Shown here: positions 15,332-23,355 of the stretch, piece after piece
How the letters are laid out: the number at the start of each line of letters is the position of its first letter
Numbering within the stretch: position 1 is the first letter of the stretch
Assembly: GCA_001689405.1 (NCBI GenBank)
Contig: LUJO01000010.1
Location: 1 to 37,018, forward strand
Reading direction: 5' to 3'
From: Candidatus Homeothermus arabinoxylanisolvens
GTDB taxonomy: Bacteria > Bacteroidota > Bacteroidia > Bacteroidales > Muribaculaceae
Length of the DNA: 37,018 nucleotides
The notes under the pieces: generated by a model
What the model was told of the DNA's origin: nothing
The model's database searches: none
Seen by the model: only the letters and a program-made list of their open reading frames with translations
Position numbers and translations under genes: made by a program

Positions 15332-18097
15332 ATGGCAACCAAAATCAAAAGATGCCTGTTTGTCGGGCTTGGGGGTACGGGACTTACAACCCTTCTTCAT
15401 ACCAAACGAATGTTGATTGACACATATGGAGAAGTGCCTCCTATGATAGGCTTCCTCGGCATAGACACCGACGGTAACGCATACACCAAATCGCTCCCTT
15501 CCAAATACGGCGAAGTCACTCTCGCTCCCAACGAGCAGGTAAAAATACAGGTTACCGACCCGAGCGGCATATATCTCAATTACCGCGACCGTTTCAGCTG
15601 GATACATGACAATAATGTGGCGGCCCTGACTTCGATGACAGCCGGAGCGGGTATGGTGCGCACAAACGGGCGCTTTGCATTCGGCATAAATTATCCTGAT
15701 GTAGAAGCACGAGTGAAACAGGCTCTTAACGCCATAACAAACATACGCATAGCCCAGAACGCCAAATATACACTTCTTGACAACGCCGTGGAGATAAGCA
15801 TGGTGTTCTCGATAGCCGGCGGCACAGGATGCGGTACGTTTATCGACATGGCATACCTGCTGAAGGCCATCCAGCAGACCAACAAGAAGTCGGCCGGGAA
15901 GCTGATCGGCTATGCCGTGCTGCCAGACGTGTTTGACGCGCAGCTTACCTATAACAAAGACCGCCTTAAGCCTAACGGCTTCGGCGCATTGTGCGACTGC
16001 GACTACCTGATGCACCTCGGCATAGGCGACAAGTTTACGTTTGACTACGTGCGCGAGACGGTTGAGGTCGACGGCAAACCGTTCAACGCCGTATATTTTG
16101 CCGGAAACAAAAACTTCAACAATACGAGCTATGACCATGTCGATGACATAGCCGAGATGATTAGCCGAAGCCTTGTCACCGGAGCCGGCGAGCTGTCGGG
16201 CAGTGCGTCGAGCGTAGCCGACAACGCGGAGAAGGACATGATATCGTGTACTTACGACATCGAGGACAAGAAAGCGTGGGCATCGGCTCTCGGCATGAGC
16301 GAGATGATATTCAGGTCGGGCGACCTCAGCCGCATATATGAACTGAAGGCGTCGCGCCGTATAATTGAGCGTCTGCTCAATTCGTGCGGCGACTCCGAGA
16401 TTGTGGCAAACGCTTGGATAGACAGCCCCGAGGTACGTATACGCGAAAACAACGGACGCGACGACGTCATCGACTTCATGTTGCCTCAGAAACCCGAATA
16501 TCCTATGAATGAGCTTGACGACCCGTCTGACCCGCGTCCGCAGATAGCCGATTACCGTAGCCGTGTGGCCCTGCCGTCATCGCATGTCCCCAACAGGCTT
16601 GGCGAGCTGACCGACAGGGTGGAGCGCGAATTCCACAAGCTTATGGTCGACACCATCAATCAGGAGTGTGGCATCGGACTTGCAAAGCAGGTCATAGCCG
16701 CCATACGCGGACAGGTGGAAATATGTATGGGCGAGATGCAGCAGGAGCTTAAGGCTTTCCGTCATAACCAAGGGGTGGCCGAGAGCGCGCTTGAAGTGTC
16801 GATTAAGGACCTGCTCGAGATTATAGGCAAGATATTCACCCGCAAGGGCGCCAAGCAGGAGGCTAAGGACGACGTGGTGGAGCACGTAAACAACGTAGTG
16901 ATCAACGAGCGTGAGATAGAGCGTCGCGAGGCTGCCATATCGTTCTATACATGGATGCTCAATCTGTTGAAGAGCGCCGACTCGAAGATCGATACCATCA
17001 AGTCGGTGTTTGAAAACATACACCGTATAGACAGCGCCGAGCTCACCGTGCTTCAGGACGGTATACGGCGCCGTACGCAGATATTCCAGATTGACCTTAC
17101 GCTGCCTTATGTCAACCGTGTGGTAGTCGATGACGGGGAGATAGATCCGGCACAGTTCATTGCCTCCGTTCCGTGGACCGATAAGTTGCTCGACATACCG
17201 GGCCGCCCGCAGTCGGAGCTTGCCGAGTGTTTGCACCGGTTTGCCTCGCAGCTTCACGGAGCCGTACAGTGGCGTAATCGTGACATCGAAGGCGCGTTGC
17301 GCGAGCTACCCGAAGATGAGCTTTATCGCAAATACCGGTTTGCTCTCGAGCAGTCGAGTCCGTTGATCAATCTTGATTTCAAGGGCCGCATGCACCGGGC
17401 CATTCCCGACTACTACTTCATCGGTGTGCCCGACAAAGAACATACTTATCTGCGTGAAGGTCCCATCGACTTCAAGACTATCATTGACGGCAATGTCGAC
17501 TGCAATTATGCTTCGATAGGCGGTACCGACCGTATTGTCATATTCCGTCAGTACGGAGTATTCCCTCCGTATGCCATATCGTCGGTCAACGATTACCGCC
17601 GCGAGTACAACGAGTGGAACTCCGGCATGACCTCCTACAGCTGCCACTTCGATGAGAATATACGTCGCCGTATGGTGCGCGATGACTATTCGCTTGATCC
17701 CAAGGAGCGTATCGACAACACTCTTGAGCTATGGGTCAAGGGCTTGATATTCGGCCTTATCAAAAATGACGAGGGCAGGTACTTCTACAAGGATGAGGAG
17801 AACGGTGACGCTCTTGACGACTATTGGAGCGAGCTTGAGCCTTACCGCGACGAAGCGTTTACGAAATTTCAGCGCCTGAAGCCGTCGATAGAGGAGGCCT
17901 TCACCCGATATCTTGAGGAACTCGAACGCGTAAAAGGCACGGCTGCCGTGCAGCAGACTATCGATGCCGCCAAAGAGAACTATCTTACTGACTTCGCCCA
18001 AGTCAACATGACTACCGAGGAGCTTAAAAAGCGTGAGAACAGAAGCATAGCCGATCTCATACGCCGTGAAATAAACTTTGTCAAGAAAGAACTTTAA
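15332..18097 (+). CDS. Large tubulin/FtsZ-superfamily (Tubulin_2-like) GTPase (module gene 2)
   Basis: This is a 921-residue cytoplasmic protein without signal or membrane segments. The first ~300 residues look like a tubulin/FtsZ nucleotide-binding fold: LFVGLGGTGLTTL (T1-like loop, about 9-21), FLGIDTDGNA (T2-like, 41-50), TAGAGMVRTNGRFAFG (T3-like, 103-118) and the signature loop FSIAGGTGCGTFIDMA (T4, about 159-174; family GGGTG[ST]G), followed by GYAVLPDVF where FtsZ has its next strand. It is about twice the length of FtsZ or tubulin. The rest is mostly predicted helical with a charged centre (about 450-560) and a C-terminal region lacking recognisable motifs. Members of this family are predicted to polymerise with GTP. 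I could not place the catalytic T7 acidic residue. Its TAA overlaps the next gene's ATG by one base, so production with the peptidase should be coupled. Confidence 0.85.
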   Translation: MATKIKRCLFVGLGGTGLTTLLHTKRMLIDTYGEVPPMIGFLGIDTDGNAYTKSLPSKYGEVTLAPNEQVKIQVTDPSGIYLNYRDRFSWIHDNNVAALTSMTAGAGMVRTNGRFAFGINYPDVEARVKQALNAITNIRIAQNAKYTLLDNAVEISMVFSIAGGTGCGTFIDMAYLLKAIQQTNKKSAGKLIGYAVLPDVFDAQLTYNKDRLKPNGFGALCDCDYLMHLGIGDKFTFDYVRETVEVDGKPFNAVYFAGNKNFNNTSYDHVDDIAEMISRSLVTGAGELSGSASSVADNAEKDMISCTYDIEDKKAWASALGMSEMIFRSGDLSRIYELKASRRIIERLLNSCGDSEIVANAWIDSPEVRIRENNGRDDVIDFMLPQKPEYPMNELDDPSDPRPQIADYRSRVALPSSHVPNRLGELTDRVEREFHKLMVDTINQECGIGLAKQVIAAIRGQVEICMGEMQQELKAFRHNQGVAESALEVSIKDLLEIIGKIFTRKGAKQEAKDDVVEHVNNVVINEREIERREAAISFYTWMLNLLKSADSKIDTIKSVFENIHRIDSAELTVLQDGIRRRTQIFQIDLTLPYVNRVVVDDGEIDPAQFIASVPWTDKLLDIPGRPQSELAECLHRFASQLHGAVQWRNRDIEGALRELPEDELYRKYRFALEQSSPLINLDFKGRMHRAIPDYYFIGVPDKEHTYLREGPIDFKTIIDGNVDCNYASIGGTDRIVIFRQYGVFPPYAISSVNDYRREYNEWNSGMTSYSCHFDENIRRRMVRDDYSLDPKERIDNTLELWVKGLIFGLIKNDEGRYFYKDEENGDALDDYWSELEPYRDEAFTKFQRLKPSIEEAFTRYLEELERVKGTAAVQQTIDAAKENYLTDFAQVNMTTEELKKRENRSIADLIRREINFVKKEL

Positions 18098-21000
18098 TGA
18101 CACATAGCGCGCATCTGTTTGTCGGGGCGGAGCTTCAGGACTCCGCCCGGCATCTCGCCGAATACATTGCCCGGCACGGCGAGCCGTCGGTAGCGCCGTA
18201 CTTTTATCCGGTAACGGTCGATGACAAAGCCGACACCGCTGAAAATACCCGCTTCTTCTCGCGGCTCTATACCGAGAAGGTCACTATCAACAATCCCGGT
18301 ACCGGACTGCTTGCTCTTACCGTATATTGCCGGCTTTATGATGAAAAGTCGGTAAGCCGCGTCATCGATATCGTGGATGCGGTACGCGGTTGCGGCAAGA
18401 AGTACCATGTCGAGATAATAGGCGTGGCCGGTGATCTTGCGCGTATATTCGATACTTCCGGGCCGGTCGATGATTGTGGCGTATTGCGCTCGCGGACAGC
18501 CGACGGATTGCGCCGCCTCGTGCCGCTACGTGAGAACAAGTCGGTCGACATACTGCGTGTGGTCCAGAATGTAAACGACGAAGGGCTTGCCGTGAACTTT
18601 GACTTCGACTCATGGATAAGGCTGATCGGTGAATACGGTCTGTTGCGTATCGAGAAGTATGAGGAGACGGTGCCGTCGATGAGCCGCATCGACACATCAC
18701 GGCCTGTAGATGCCATGGGACTTGCGGTGATGAATTTTGACAAGGATTATTTTGTCGACTATCTGCACAGCAGGGCGTTTGTCGAGATACTTGCCAACGA
18801 GCGTGTGGACTGCCGCGAGGTGAGCGTGAATGTAGCCAATGTCGTGTCGCAGGAGGTGCTTGTCAAACTGAAAGAACGCATTAGCGAATTCTACCGCCTT
18901 CACGTGGCTCCGTTGCTGACACGTGACTACAACCGCAACAGTGTCATAGCCAAGGTCACCCCCGAGCTCGACAGCCTCTTTGACGAAATGGAGCGCGACC
19001 TCACGGGATTCATCAGTGACGATGGACTTTCGCTCCCCGAGAAGGAGGCTGTGCTTGCCATGATTCTCGGCACTGACAATCCGCTTTTTAAGGATGCCGC
19101 TATCAGTGACACCCAGATGTCAATCGACGACCTGTGGATCGAGAGCATAGGCATGTTCGTCGAGGAGGGCAATAAAAACGGTAACTTCTCAGAATATGTG
19201 CACAACCCGCTTGAGGCTATAAAGCGCCTTAGGACGAAAATAAGAAATTCCACCCAGTTTCTGCGACGCAAAACCGAGGAGCGTGAACAGAAACGCGCTC
19301 TGCTCAAGCAGTTGCCTCAGGTACAGAAGCGACTTACCGAGAACGGGTTTACATTTGAGGGCACCGTATACCGCCTTGATTCGATAACACAGGACGAGAC
19401 ACCTCTTCAGCATACATACGAACCTCATCCTGTAAAGGAGCGCAGCATAGACCTGCGTGCGGGCTTCACCGACATAAAGGATCAGGGCGCACAAGGCTCT
19501 TGCGGCGCGTTTGCTCTTACATCAATGGTGGAGTATGTCATCAGACGGTCGCTGCCGCTGGCGTCCAATCCCGATCTCAGCGAGGCGTTTGTATATTATA
19601 ACGCACGCGACTATGAAGGTAAGACATCGGAGGATGTAGGCAGCAGTTTCTATCAGTCGATACGCGGCATGATGGAGCGCGGCGTATGTGACGAAGCCAA
19701 GCATCCTTATCGTGCCGAGGACTTTACGACTCCCCCGTCGGCCGAGGCAGTGGCTGACGCCGCCAAACGCAAGGTGACGGAGGCTAAAAACGTGAATTGC
19801 TGCATAGGCGATATAAAATCGGCTATAGCCGACGGATATCCTGTTGCGGTATCAGCCCGCATATTCGACTCGTTTGCCGGAGGCAACGCCGGCTTTGTCG
19901 GTTTCCCGTCTGAAGCCGAACTCTCTGACAAGGAATCATATCACGCCATGGTAGTAGCCGGATTTTCCGACGAAGAGCGGGTGTTTGTCGTCAGAAATTC
20001 ATGGGGAGAGCGGTTCGGCGACTTCGGTTATTGCTATATTCCGTATGATTATGCCGAGAAATACTTCAGAAATGCGGTGATCATCACGTGCATAAAGGTT
20101 GACGGAGTCGATGCTTCGGGACGCGTGATAGAGACCGATGTAGTACACTTCAATACTACCGACAACCGTATTCAGGAGGCCCTTTTAGGCATAATTATAG
20201 AGGGCGAGAGCAAGGAACTGCACAAGATGCAGGATGAATACGCAAAACTACGCATGGAGTATGAGATACTTGTAAACCGGTTCTCGAATCCCAATGGACG
20301 TAAAGCCATTTCCGACAGTTCGAAGTGCAGGTTGCAGGGTGAGATTGCCGACCTTAAGAAAGAGGAGGAGCGCCGTTACAACGAGGGCAACAAGAAGATT
20401 GCCGATTATCGTGTGTGGTCGATAAAAACCGCTTTGTGGCTGTCAATCGTCGCCGTCGTGCTCTTTAGCGTATGGGGCTATCTGCTCTATCACGGCTATC
20501 TTGAGAAGTGGACATTTATCGGCGGTGCGGTAAGCGGTGCTTTAGCTACCGGATTGTGGATATACCGCACGCTGTGGATGAAGATACTGAAGCGTAAGCG
20601 CAATGAGAGTGTGGCTGAAGTTGCCGAGCGCCGCGGAGTCAAAGAGACCGAACTCCGCGACATAGACTTGCGTCTGCATGTGCAGGGCATGGTCATCGAC
20701 CGACTGTCTATGGTGTCCAATTATCTGAAGAACGTCTATGACAGGTTGTCGGCTTATGTGGGCAATCTCAGGGTGTGGTATGAAGAGGAGTGCGGTAAAC
20801 TCGGTACTATGGAGCCGGTAAAACGCGACCCGTTCATCTCCATAATAGACAATAACGTGCTTGACCGGTATTTTACTGAAAATTGTACGAGTCTTATAGA
20901 GGGCATGCATCTTTATGAGGAGTTTTCTTATTTTGAGCTTTCCGACGAAGGTTTGCAAGACGTAAAAAGTCATCTTAAAGAACGTGTTGACAAGATACTC

Positions 21001-21336
21001 TCTACCGGCACCCGTAAGTTTATGATGTATCACTATCTTTCCGGTACGGAAAATTACGCCTTTTTGCCTGCTCCTCCCGTGTCGCAGGAGCTGTTGCCTT
21101 TCCTTATGAGGAAGTCTGCCGTATTTGTCGAGCCGGAGAATATCGATACGATAAGCAACAAGAGCGGCGAACATAGATTGTTTATGCACTTCCCTACGCC
21201 TGACGAGTGTCTGCGGTGGAGCTCCGACAACAACCGTTATTTTTATGACAAACCCGTGGTAGAGACCATTTTGTCGCCTGACAAAGTAGTGGTATTGACT
21301 ACACGGCGGTTTACCCCCGAAGAGATATTTAGATAA
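18097..21336 (+). CDS. Membrane-anchored papain-like (C1) cysteine peptidase with large extra domains (module gene 3)
   Basis: This 1079-residue protein contains a papain-fold peptidase at about 445-675 with every expected active-site residue: oxyanion Gln 463 and nucleophile Cys 469 in DQGAQGSCGAFA, general base His 616 in ESYHAMVVAGF, and Asn 634 in VVRNSWGERFGDFGY. The N-terminal ~440 residues are unassigned, with a charged coiled-coil-like segment near 375-405. Another coiled coil (about 700-770) precedes two closely spaced membrane helices (about 776-798 and 806-826); a ~250-residue mostly helical tail follows. There is no signal peptide, so the hairpin topology puts both the peptidase and the tail in the cytoplasm, unusual for bacterial C1 peptidases. 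It begins at the ATG overlapping the stop of the tubulin-like gene (TAATG). Substrate is unknown; the module partners, or cytoplasmic targets after activation, are possible. Confidence 0.87.
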   Translation: MTHSAHLFVGAELQDSARHLAEYIARHGEPSVAPYFYPVTVDDKADTAENTRFFSRLYTEKVTINNPGTGLLALTVYCRLYDEKSVSRVIDIVDAVRGCGKKYHVEIIGVAGDLARIFDTSGPVDDCGVLRSRTADGLRRLVPLRENKSVDILRVVQNVNDEGLAVNFDFDSWIRLIGEYGLLRIEKYEETVPSMSRIDTSRPVDAMGLAVMNFDKDYFVDYLHSRAFVEILANERVDCREVSVNVANVVSQEVLVKLKERISEFYRLHVAPLLTRDYNRNSVIAKVTPELDSLFDEMERDLTGFISDDGLSLPEKEAVLAMILGTDNPLFKDAAISDTQMSIDDLWIESIGMFVEEGNKNGNFSEYVHNPLEAIKRLRTKIRNSTQFLRRKTEEREQKRALLKQLPQVQKRLTENGFTFEGTVYRLDSITQDETPLQHTYEPHPVKERSIDLRAGFTDIKDQGAQGSCGAFALTSMVEYVIRRSLPLASNPDLSEAFVYYNARDYEGKTSEDVGSSFYQSIRGMMERGVCDEAKHPYRAEDFTTPPSAEAVADAAKRKVTEAKNVNCCIGDIKSAIADGYPVAVSARIFDSFAGGNAGFVGFPSEAELSDKESYHAMVVAGFSDEERVFVVRNSWGERFGDFGYCYIPYDYAEKYFRNAVIITCIKVDGVDASGRVIETDVVHFNTTDNRIQEALLGIIIEGESKELHKMQDEYAKLRMEYEILVNRFSNPNGRKAISDSSKCRLQGEIADLKKEEERRYNEGNKKIADYRVWSIKTALWLSIVAVVLFSVWGYLLYHGYLEKWTFIGGAVSGALATGLWIYRTLWMKILKRKRNESVAEVAERRGVKETELRDIDLRLHVQGMVIDRLSMVSNYLKNVYDRLSAYVGNLRVWYEEECGKLGTMEPVKRDPFISIIDNNVLDRYFTENCTSLIEGMHLYEEFSYFELSDEGLQDVKSHLKERVDKILSTGTRKFMMYHYLSGTENYAFLPAPPVSQELLPFLMRKSAVFVEPENIDTISNKSGEHRLFMHFPTPDECLRWSSDNNRYFYDKPVVETILSPDKVVVLTTRRFTPEEIFR

Positions 21337-21353
21337 ATTTATTGTGAATCTGA

Positions 21354-21383
21354 TTGTCGATTGACAAAAAAGTCTTATCTTTG
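21354..21383 (+). promoter_or_regulatory. Promoter of tRNA-Pro
   Basis: TTG (21354-21356), a 19-base spacer and TATCTTTG (21376-21383) match the Bacteroidetes consensus exactly. The promoter lies between the peptidase stop and the tRNA 5' end. Confidence 0.85.
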
Positions 21384-21401
21384 CGGTCGAATTATCGGCC
21401 T

Positions 21402-21474
21402 CGGGGTGTAGCACAGTTGGCAGCGCGCCACGTTCGGGACGTGGAGGTCGGAAGTTCGAGTCTTCTCACCCCGA
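21402..21474 (+). tRNA. tRNA-Pro (anticodon CGG)
   Basis: The 73-base cloverleaf has acceptor stem CGGGGTG/CACCCCG, anticodon stem CCACG/CGTGG with loop TTCGGGA (anticodon CGG, reads CCG) and T-loop GTTCGAG, with discriminator A. The D stem has one mismatch and CCA is not encoded. It has its own consensus promoter and a terminator directly after. Confidence 0.93.
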
Positions 21475-21477
21475 CAT

Positions 21478-21514
21478 AAAATACAGGCATGGCTTTTTGC
21501 CATGCCTGTATTTT
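21478..21514 (+). terminator. Rho-independent terminator after tRNA-Pro
   Basis: A 16-bp perfect stem (21478-21493 with 21499-21514, core ACAGGCATGGC/GCCATGCCTGT) closes a TTTTT loop and ends in T's, four bases past the tRNA. It may also end transcripts of the three-gene module. Confidence 0.9.
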
Positions 21515-21546
21515 GTTGTATCATCCGCTAACCCCGCGGTATAGTG

Positions 21547-21581
21547 GGCCGGCTGCAAACCCCGTTTGACAGGCCTTTTTT
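21547..21581 (+). terminator. Second candidate terminator upstream of recA
   Basis: GGCC (21547-21550) with GGCC (21572-21575) and CAAAC (21556-21560) with GTTTG (21564-21568) form an interrupted stem followed by six T's. It could be a backup terminator or the 3' end of a short unannotated RNA; I see no clear promoter for the latter. Confidence 0.45.
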
Positions 21582-21657
21582 ATTGTGCCTTTCGTGGTAT
21601 TAAATGTTTTATTGTTTTTTAACTTCGGTGGGCTGCGCTTCGGCACGGCATAGGCGT

Positions 21658-21665
21658 TATCTTTG
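21658..21665 (+). promoter_or_regulatory. -7 box of recA promoter
   Basis: TATCTTTG followed by C lies 39 bases before the recA ATG and matches TAnnTTTG. No standard LexA-type box was evident, and SOS control in this phylum varies. Confidence 0.7.
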
Positions 21666-21704
21666 CATTAGAAAAATATTAATACATACAAACGTTTATT
21701 TATC

Positions 21705-22898
21705 ATGGAAAAAGCTAAAAAAACTACGATAAAGAAAGGCGCGGATACGGCTAATCCAGCTGCGGCGAAGTTAAGTGCTTTGACGCAGGCAATGGAGCGT
21801 ATCGAGAAAAATTTTGGCCGCGGCTCCATAATGAAACTCGGCGATGACCGTGTCGAGGACATCGAGGTCATACCTACCGGGTCGATAGGACTGAATTTCG
21901 CTCTCGGAGTGGGAGGATTTCCCCGCGGACGTATTACCGAGATTTACGGTCCGGAGTCTTCGGGTAAAACCACACTGGCCATTCATGCCATAGCGGAAGC
22001 GCAGAAAAAGGGCGGTATCGCCGCTATAATCGATGCCGAGCATGCTTTTGACCGCTTTTACGCTGAAAAACTCGGGGTGGACGTTGACAATCTGCTCATA
22101 GCACAGCCCGACAACGGAGAACAGGCTCTTGAGATAGCCGAGCAGCTCATAAGGTCATCGGCCATCGATATAATAGTCGTAGACTCTGTGGCCGCGTTGA
22201 CACCGAAAAGCGAGATTGACGGTGACATGGGCGAGCGCAGCGTAGGCCTTCAGGCGCGTCTTATGTCGCAGGCCATGCGCAAACTGACAGGCGCTATATC
22301 CCGCACCAACACTTGCTGTATATTTATCAACCAGTTGCGTGACAAGATCGGAGTGATGTTCGGACCCTCTGAAACGACCACCGGCGGCAATGCGTTGAAG
22401 TTCTATTCTTCGGTACGTGTCGACATACGTTCGGCCACCACAATCAAGGACGGTGAAGAGGTTCTCGGACGCCGTACCAAGGTCAAAGTGGTTAAAAACA
22501 AGGTGGCTCCCCCCTTCAAGCGTGCCGAGTTTGACATAATGTTCGGTGAAGGCATTTCCCGTCCGGGAGAGATACTTGACCTTGGCGTGGAGCTTGGCAT
22601 CATCTCCAAGAGCGGTTCTTGGTTCAGTTACGATGGCTCCAAGCTGGCGCAGGGCAGCGTGGCCGCCAAACGTATGATTGCCGACAATCCGGAACTTGCC
22701 GATGAGCTTGAAGCAAAAATCATGGCGGCTCTTAAAGGCGGCGATGGCGAAGCCAAGACAGCCCAGCCTAAAGTAAAGCTGAAAAAGAGTGATGCCGAGG
22801 AGAAAAAAGTGAGCGAGCAGTCAGCCGACAGCCTCTTTGAAGATGATGAGGAATTTCCTGATGACTTCTCCATCGATGAGGACGCTCTTGATGACTGA
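21705..22898 (+). CDS. recA: Recombinase A
   Basis: This DNA-dependent ATPase forms filaments on single-stranded DNA, catalyses strand exchange in homologous repair and stimulates repressor autocleavage. The Walker A motif GPESSGKTT is at about 82-90. VDSVAALTPKSEIDGDMG, the L1/L2 region (FINQLRDKIGVMFGPSETTTGGNALKFYSSVR) and the C-terminal domain are all present. The 397 residues exceed E. coli RecA (353) because of N-terminal Lys/Thr/Ala-rich residues and a longer acidic tail (KKSDAEEKKVSEQ...FEDDEEFPDDFSIDEDALDD). Acidic tails of this kind modulate DNA binding. The gene stands alone with its own promoter and a terminator at 22911-22941. Confidence 0.98.
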   Translation: MEKAKKTTIKKGADTANPAAAKLSALTQAMERIEKNFGRGSIMKLGDDRVEDIEVIPTGSIGLNFALGVGGFPRGRITEIYGPESSGKTTLAIHAIAEAQKKGGIAAIIDAEHAFDRFYAEKLGVDVDNLLIAQPDNGEQALEIAEQLIRSSAIDIIVVDSVAALTPKSEIDGDMGERSVGLQARLMSQAMRKLTGAISRTNTCCIFINQLRDKIGVMFGPSETTTGGNALKFYSSVRVDIRSATTIKDGEEVLGRRTKVKVVKNKVAPPFKRAEFDIMFGEGISRPGEILDLGVELGIISKSGSWFSYDGSKLAQGSVAAKRMIADNPELADELEAKIMAALKGGDGEAKTAQPKVKLKKSDAEEKKVSEQSADSLFEDDEEFPDDFSIDEDALDD

Positions 22899-22910
22899 CA
22901 ATGATTAATA

Positions 22911-22941
22911 AATTACGGCCACTTGACAGGTGGCCGTAATT
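22911..22941. terminator. Bidirectional terminator between recA and the FKBP gene
   Basis: AATTACGGCCAC (22911-22922) pairs perfectly with GTGGCCGTAATT (22930-22941) around a 7-base loop. Convergent genes lie on both sides, so it serves both; its T-tails are short. Confidence 0.75.
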
Positions 22942-22944
22942 ATA

Positions 22945-23343
22945 TCAGTTTACGCTTAGCAGCTCTATGTCGAATATCAGGGTGGAGCCTCCCGGTATGC
23001 CGGGTTGCGATAGCTTTCCGTAACCCATTTCGGCAGGTATGTATACCTCCCATCGGTCACCGACATGCATTTGTTGCAGGGCGATTATCCAGCCCTGTAT
23101 AAGGTCGCGAAGACGCATGGCCAATGGTGTGCCTCCACGGCTGCTGTCAAACTTTTTACCGTTTATTGTGCGCCCTGTATAGTGGACCGTGATGACGCTG
23201 TTGCGGTTGGGGCTTGGCGCGCCGGGTTTCCCGTTTGCTATGGCTTTGTAAAATATGCCTTTGTCTATGGGCTTTACTCCGGGTTCTTGCGATTTGGCGG
23301 CAAGCCATTCACGGTTGGCTTGTATATATTCGGCTTTTGCCAT
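22945..23343 (-). CDS. FKBP-type peptidyl-prolyl cis-trans isomerase
   Basis: This 132-residue protein has an FKBP domain over its last ~95 residues: ITVHYTGRTINGKKFDSS, then LIQGWIIALQQMHVGDRWEVYIPAEMGYG and PGIPGGSTLIFDIELLSV, all typical of the fold and its active-site pocket. FKBPs speed proline isomerisation and can act as folding helpers. There is no signal peptide, and the N-terminal ~40 residues (MAKAEYIQANREWLAAKSQEP) are helical and unlike the long dimerisation domain of FkpA/Mip. It is the last gene of the six-gene operon, starting 12 bases after pdxB. Cytoplasmic location is inferred. Confidence 0.9.
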   Translation of the reverse strand: MAKAEYIQANREWLAAKSQEPGVKPIDKGIFYKAIANGKPGAPSPNRNSVITVHYTGRTINGKKFDSSRGGTPLAMRLRDLIQGWIIALQQMHVGDRWEVYIPAEMGYGKLSQPGIPGGSTLIFDIELLSVN

Positions 23344-23355
23344 TGTATTATATAT

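Noticed and set aside
15197..16138. Long minus-strand frame across the vWA/tubulin-like junction
   Set aside because: It is antisense to two well-supported genes; its sequence has no domain features.
13585..21336. Tellurite-resistance (Ter) or MoxR-vWA type system
   Set aside because: vWA is shared with those systems, but no TerD/TerC-like or MoxR AAA ATPase gene is present; the partners are tubulin-like and papain-like instead.
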